This document shows positions 3,935-5,442 of a stretch of 5,442 nt of DNA, piece after piece. The notes below the pieces were generated by a model. That model saw nothing but the letters and a program-made list of their open reading frames with translations, did not search any database and was not told where the DNA came from. The stretch comes from Desulfatibacillaceae bacterium. GTDB taxonomy: Bacteria; Desulfobacterota; Desulfobacteria; Desulfobacterales; Desulfatibacillaceae. The translations under genes were made by a program, and so were the position numbers. Location: NCBI GenBank assembly GCA_030018745.1, contig JASEHB010000193.1:1-5442 (forward strand), written 5' to 3'. Each line of letters starts with the position of its first letter. Position 1 is the stretch's first letter.

Positions 3935-5442
3935 CTACCGGTAATCCCTGAAATCAATCTTGAGCTGTTTTGTCTTGTAGCCCATCTGGCGGGCCGTGAT
4001 GGAGAGAAGCCCGGCGGCCTGGGCCATGTTGCCGCGGGTGCTTTTGAGGGCGTCAACTATCATGTCCCGCTCAAGGCGGGCCACCGCACCTTCCAGGGAA
4101 AGGCGCGGCACGGTGTCCGACTCCCCGGCGGTTTGCAGGGTGGCAGGCAGGTGGTGGGAGCCGATGACCCCGCCATCGCAGAGCAGAACCGCCCGCTCTA
4201 TGCAGTTTTCCAGCTCGCGAACATTGCCCGGCCAGTGGTACTGCATCATGGTGTCTATGGCAGGGGTGGAAAAGCGGCGGATATCCTTTTTGTTCTCCTT
4301 TGAATAGCGCTCCAGAAAATGGTCTGCCAGAAGCAGGATATCGGTCTTTCTCTGGCGCAGGGCAGGCATGTAAATGGGAAAAACATTGAGCCGGTAGTAG
4401 AGGTCTTCGCGGAAAGCGCCTTCCTCCACAGCCTTTTCCAAATCCCGGTTGGTGGCTGCGATGATTCTCACATCCGCCTTTATGGTGGATGAGCCGCCCA
4501 CCCTTTCAAACTCCCTTTCCTGAAGCACCCGCAAAAGGTTTGACTGGACATCCAGGGAGATGGACCCGATTTCATCAAGAAAGATCGTGCCTTTGTCCGC
4601 CTGCTCGAACTTGCCTGCCTTCTGGCGCAAAGCCCCGGTGAATGCGCCTTTTTCGTGGCCGAAAAGCTCGCTCTCAATAAGCGTTGCAGGCAGGGCCGCG
4701 CAGTTTACCTTCACAAAAGGCCCCTTGGCCCTTTCGCTGTTGAAGTGGATGGCGCTTGCGGCAAGCTCCTTGCCGGTGCCGGATTCTCCCCGTATGAGCA
4801 CGGTGGCCGAGCTTTTGCACACCTGGCTGATCATCTGGAACACTTCGCGCATCTTGTTGGAGCTGCCCACAAGGTTGCTTATGGAGTAGCGGTCCTTCAA
4901 CTGCTCCTTGAGGCGGCGGCTTTCCTCCTGGCGGGCCTCCTTTTCCCATTGCAGGGCCTCGATGTGGGCCACAAGGCGGGAAACCATTGCCGCAATGACG
5001 GTGAGCATTTGCAGGGCGCGGTCCAGGTCGAAGTCCGGCTCGTATGGCCTTTCCACGGAAAGAGCGCCAATGGCCTTGGCCCCCCGCAAAATGGGCGCGC
5101 ACAAAAAGGATTCCTCGCCCCTTGCCGATGAATGCCCTCCTGTGCGGTTCAAAAAAAGCGGCTCCTGGCTCACCTTTGGGACCTTGATGGGCCTGCCTGT
5201 TTCGATGACCCGGCCTGTTATGCCTTCTCCGGGCTTGTAGCGGCCTTTCTGGATTGCGCCCGGCGAAAGGCCGTAAGCCGCCTCGATGCGTATCTCTCCG
5301 CTGGATGGATTGAGTATGGTTATGGCGCCCCGGCTTATGCCGCTTTTGCGGGCAAGAATTTCAAGCACCTCCTGAAGGGAGGGCCTCAACTGCTCGCCAG
5401 CCAGCGCAGCGGCAATTTCATGAAGCGTTGCAAGGTCTTCCA
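3935..5442 (-). CDS. NifA-like sigma-54-dependent activator (GAF, AAA+, Fis HTH), 5' end outside window
   Basis: A sigma-54 enhancer-binding protein with 501 visible residues. The frame stays open to the window edge, so the start is missing. The in-frame TTG at 5389-5387 is an internal Leu: the 17 codons before it (EDLATLHEIAAALAGEQ) form the expected first GAF helix. Domains in visible numbering are a GAF sensor at about 10-160 (YKPGEGITGRV, IGALSVERP), a charged coiled-coil linker at about 163-185, AAA+ at about 190-420 and a Fis-type HTH at about 450-490. AAA+ motifs are intact: Walker A GESGTGKE 218-225, the sigma-54 contact loop GAFTGA 265-270, Walker B TIFLDEI 285-291, sensor I IIAATNRD, arginine-finger region FREDLYYRLNVF and WPGNVRELENC. 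The GAF-AAA-HTH order and the ARQMGYKTKQLKI helix resemble NifA. However, the four-cysteine oxygen-sensing motif of some NifA proteins is absent, and no nif gene is nearby. Targets are unknown; several NifA-like paralogues per genome are usual in deltaproteobacteria. Confidence 0.9.
   Translation of the reverse strand, partial: EDLATLHEIAAALAGEQLRPSLQEVLEILARKSGISRGAITILNPSSGEIRIEAAYGLSPGAIQKGRYKPGEGITGRVIETGRPIKVPKVSQEPLFLNRTGGHSSARGEESFLCAPILRGAKAIGALSVERPYEPDFDLDRALQMLTVIAAMVSRLVAHIEALQWEKEARQEESRRLKEQLKDRYSISNLVGSSNKMREVFQMISQVCKSSATVLIRGESGTGKELAASAIHFNSERAKGPFVKVNCAALPATLIESELFGHEKGAFTGALRQKAGKFEQADKGTIFLDEIGSISLDVQSNLLRVLQEREFERVGGSSTIKADVRIIAATNRDLEKAVEEGAFREDLYYRLNVFPIYMPALRQRKTDILLLADHFLERYSKENKKDIRRFSTPAIDTMMQYHWPGNVRELENCIERAVLLCDGGVIGSHHLPATLQTAGESDTVPRLSLEGAVARLERDMIVDALKSTRGNMAQAAGLLSITARQMGYKTKQLKIDFRDYR

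Overview
The window looks like an ordinary chromosomal segment of a moderately GC-rich Gram-negative bacterium, most likely a sulfate-reducer-type deltaproteobacterium (Desulfobacterota). This is an inference from protein character. The right-hand regulator is a NifA-type GAF / sigma-54 AAA+ / Fis protein of the kind common in that group, and the phosphate pair and the stand-alone Smr protein also fit. No rRNA, tRNA, CRISPR array, transposase or phage gene is visible.

Layout. Positions 59-2090 (minus strand) hold a phosphate-uptake unit: a PiT-family low-affinity phosphate transporter gene (2090-864), then a 136-bp gap and a PhoU-like DUF47 accessory gene (727-59). Both have GGAGG ribosome binding sites. 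Positions 2091-2746 are a 656-bp AT-rich divergent intergenic region with no convincing gene. It contains a candidate -10 box, a four-unit 11-bp-period array resembling a Pho/PhoP box upstream of pit, a terminator-like hairpin on the plus strand, a REP-like palindrome, and a pair of exact 19-bp direct repeats, the second of which is the leader of the next gene. Positions 2747-3867 (plus strand) hold a compact pair: a stand-alone Smr-domain protein and the 16S rRNA m7G527 methyltransferase RsmG. Positions 3935-5442 (minus strand, converging on rsmG) hold most of a NifA-like sigma-54-dependent activator. It runs off the right edge, so its true N-terminus is missing.

Most unusual points. The smr-rsmG junction carries a diverged tandem duplication of the start of rsmG. 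Copy 1 (3045-3131) and copy 2 (3133-3219) are offset by 88 bp, so copy 1 is in a different frame. It forms a 31-codon open frame whose start overlaps the smr stop and whose stop overlaps the rsmG start. A second, in-frame 48-bp repeat sits in the rsmG C-terminal region. The Pho-box-like array fits published PhoB control of pit genes in other proteobacteria, but here it rests on pattern alone. I see no complete new multi-gene system; the gene content is housekeeping plus one regulator.
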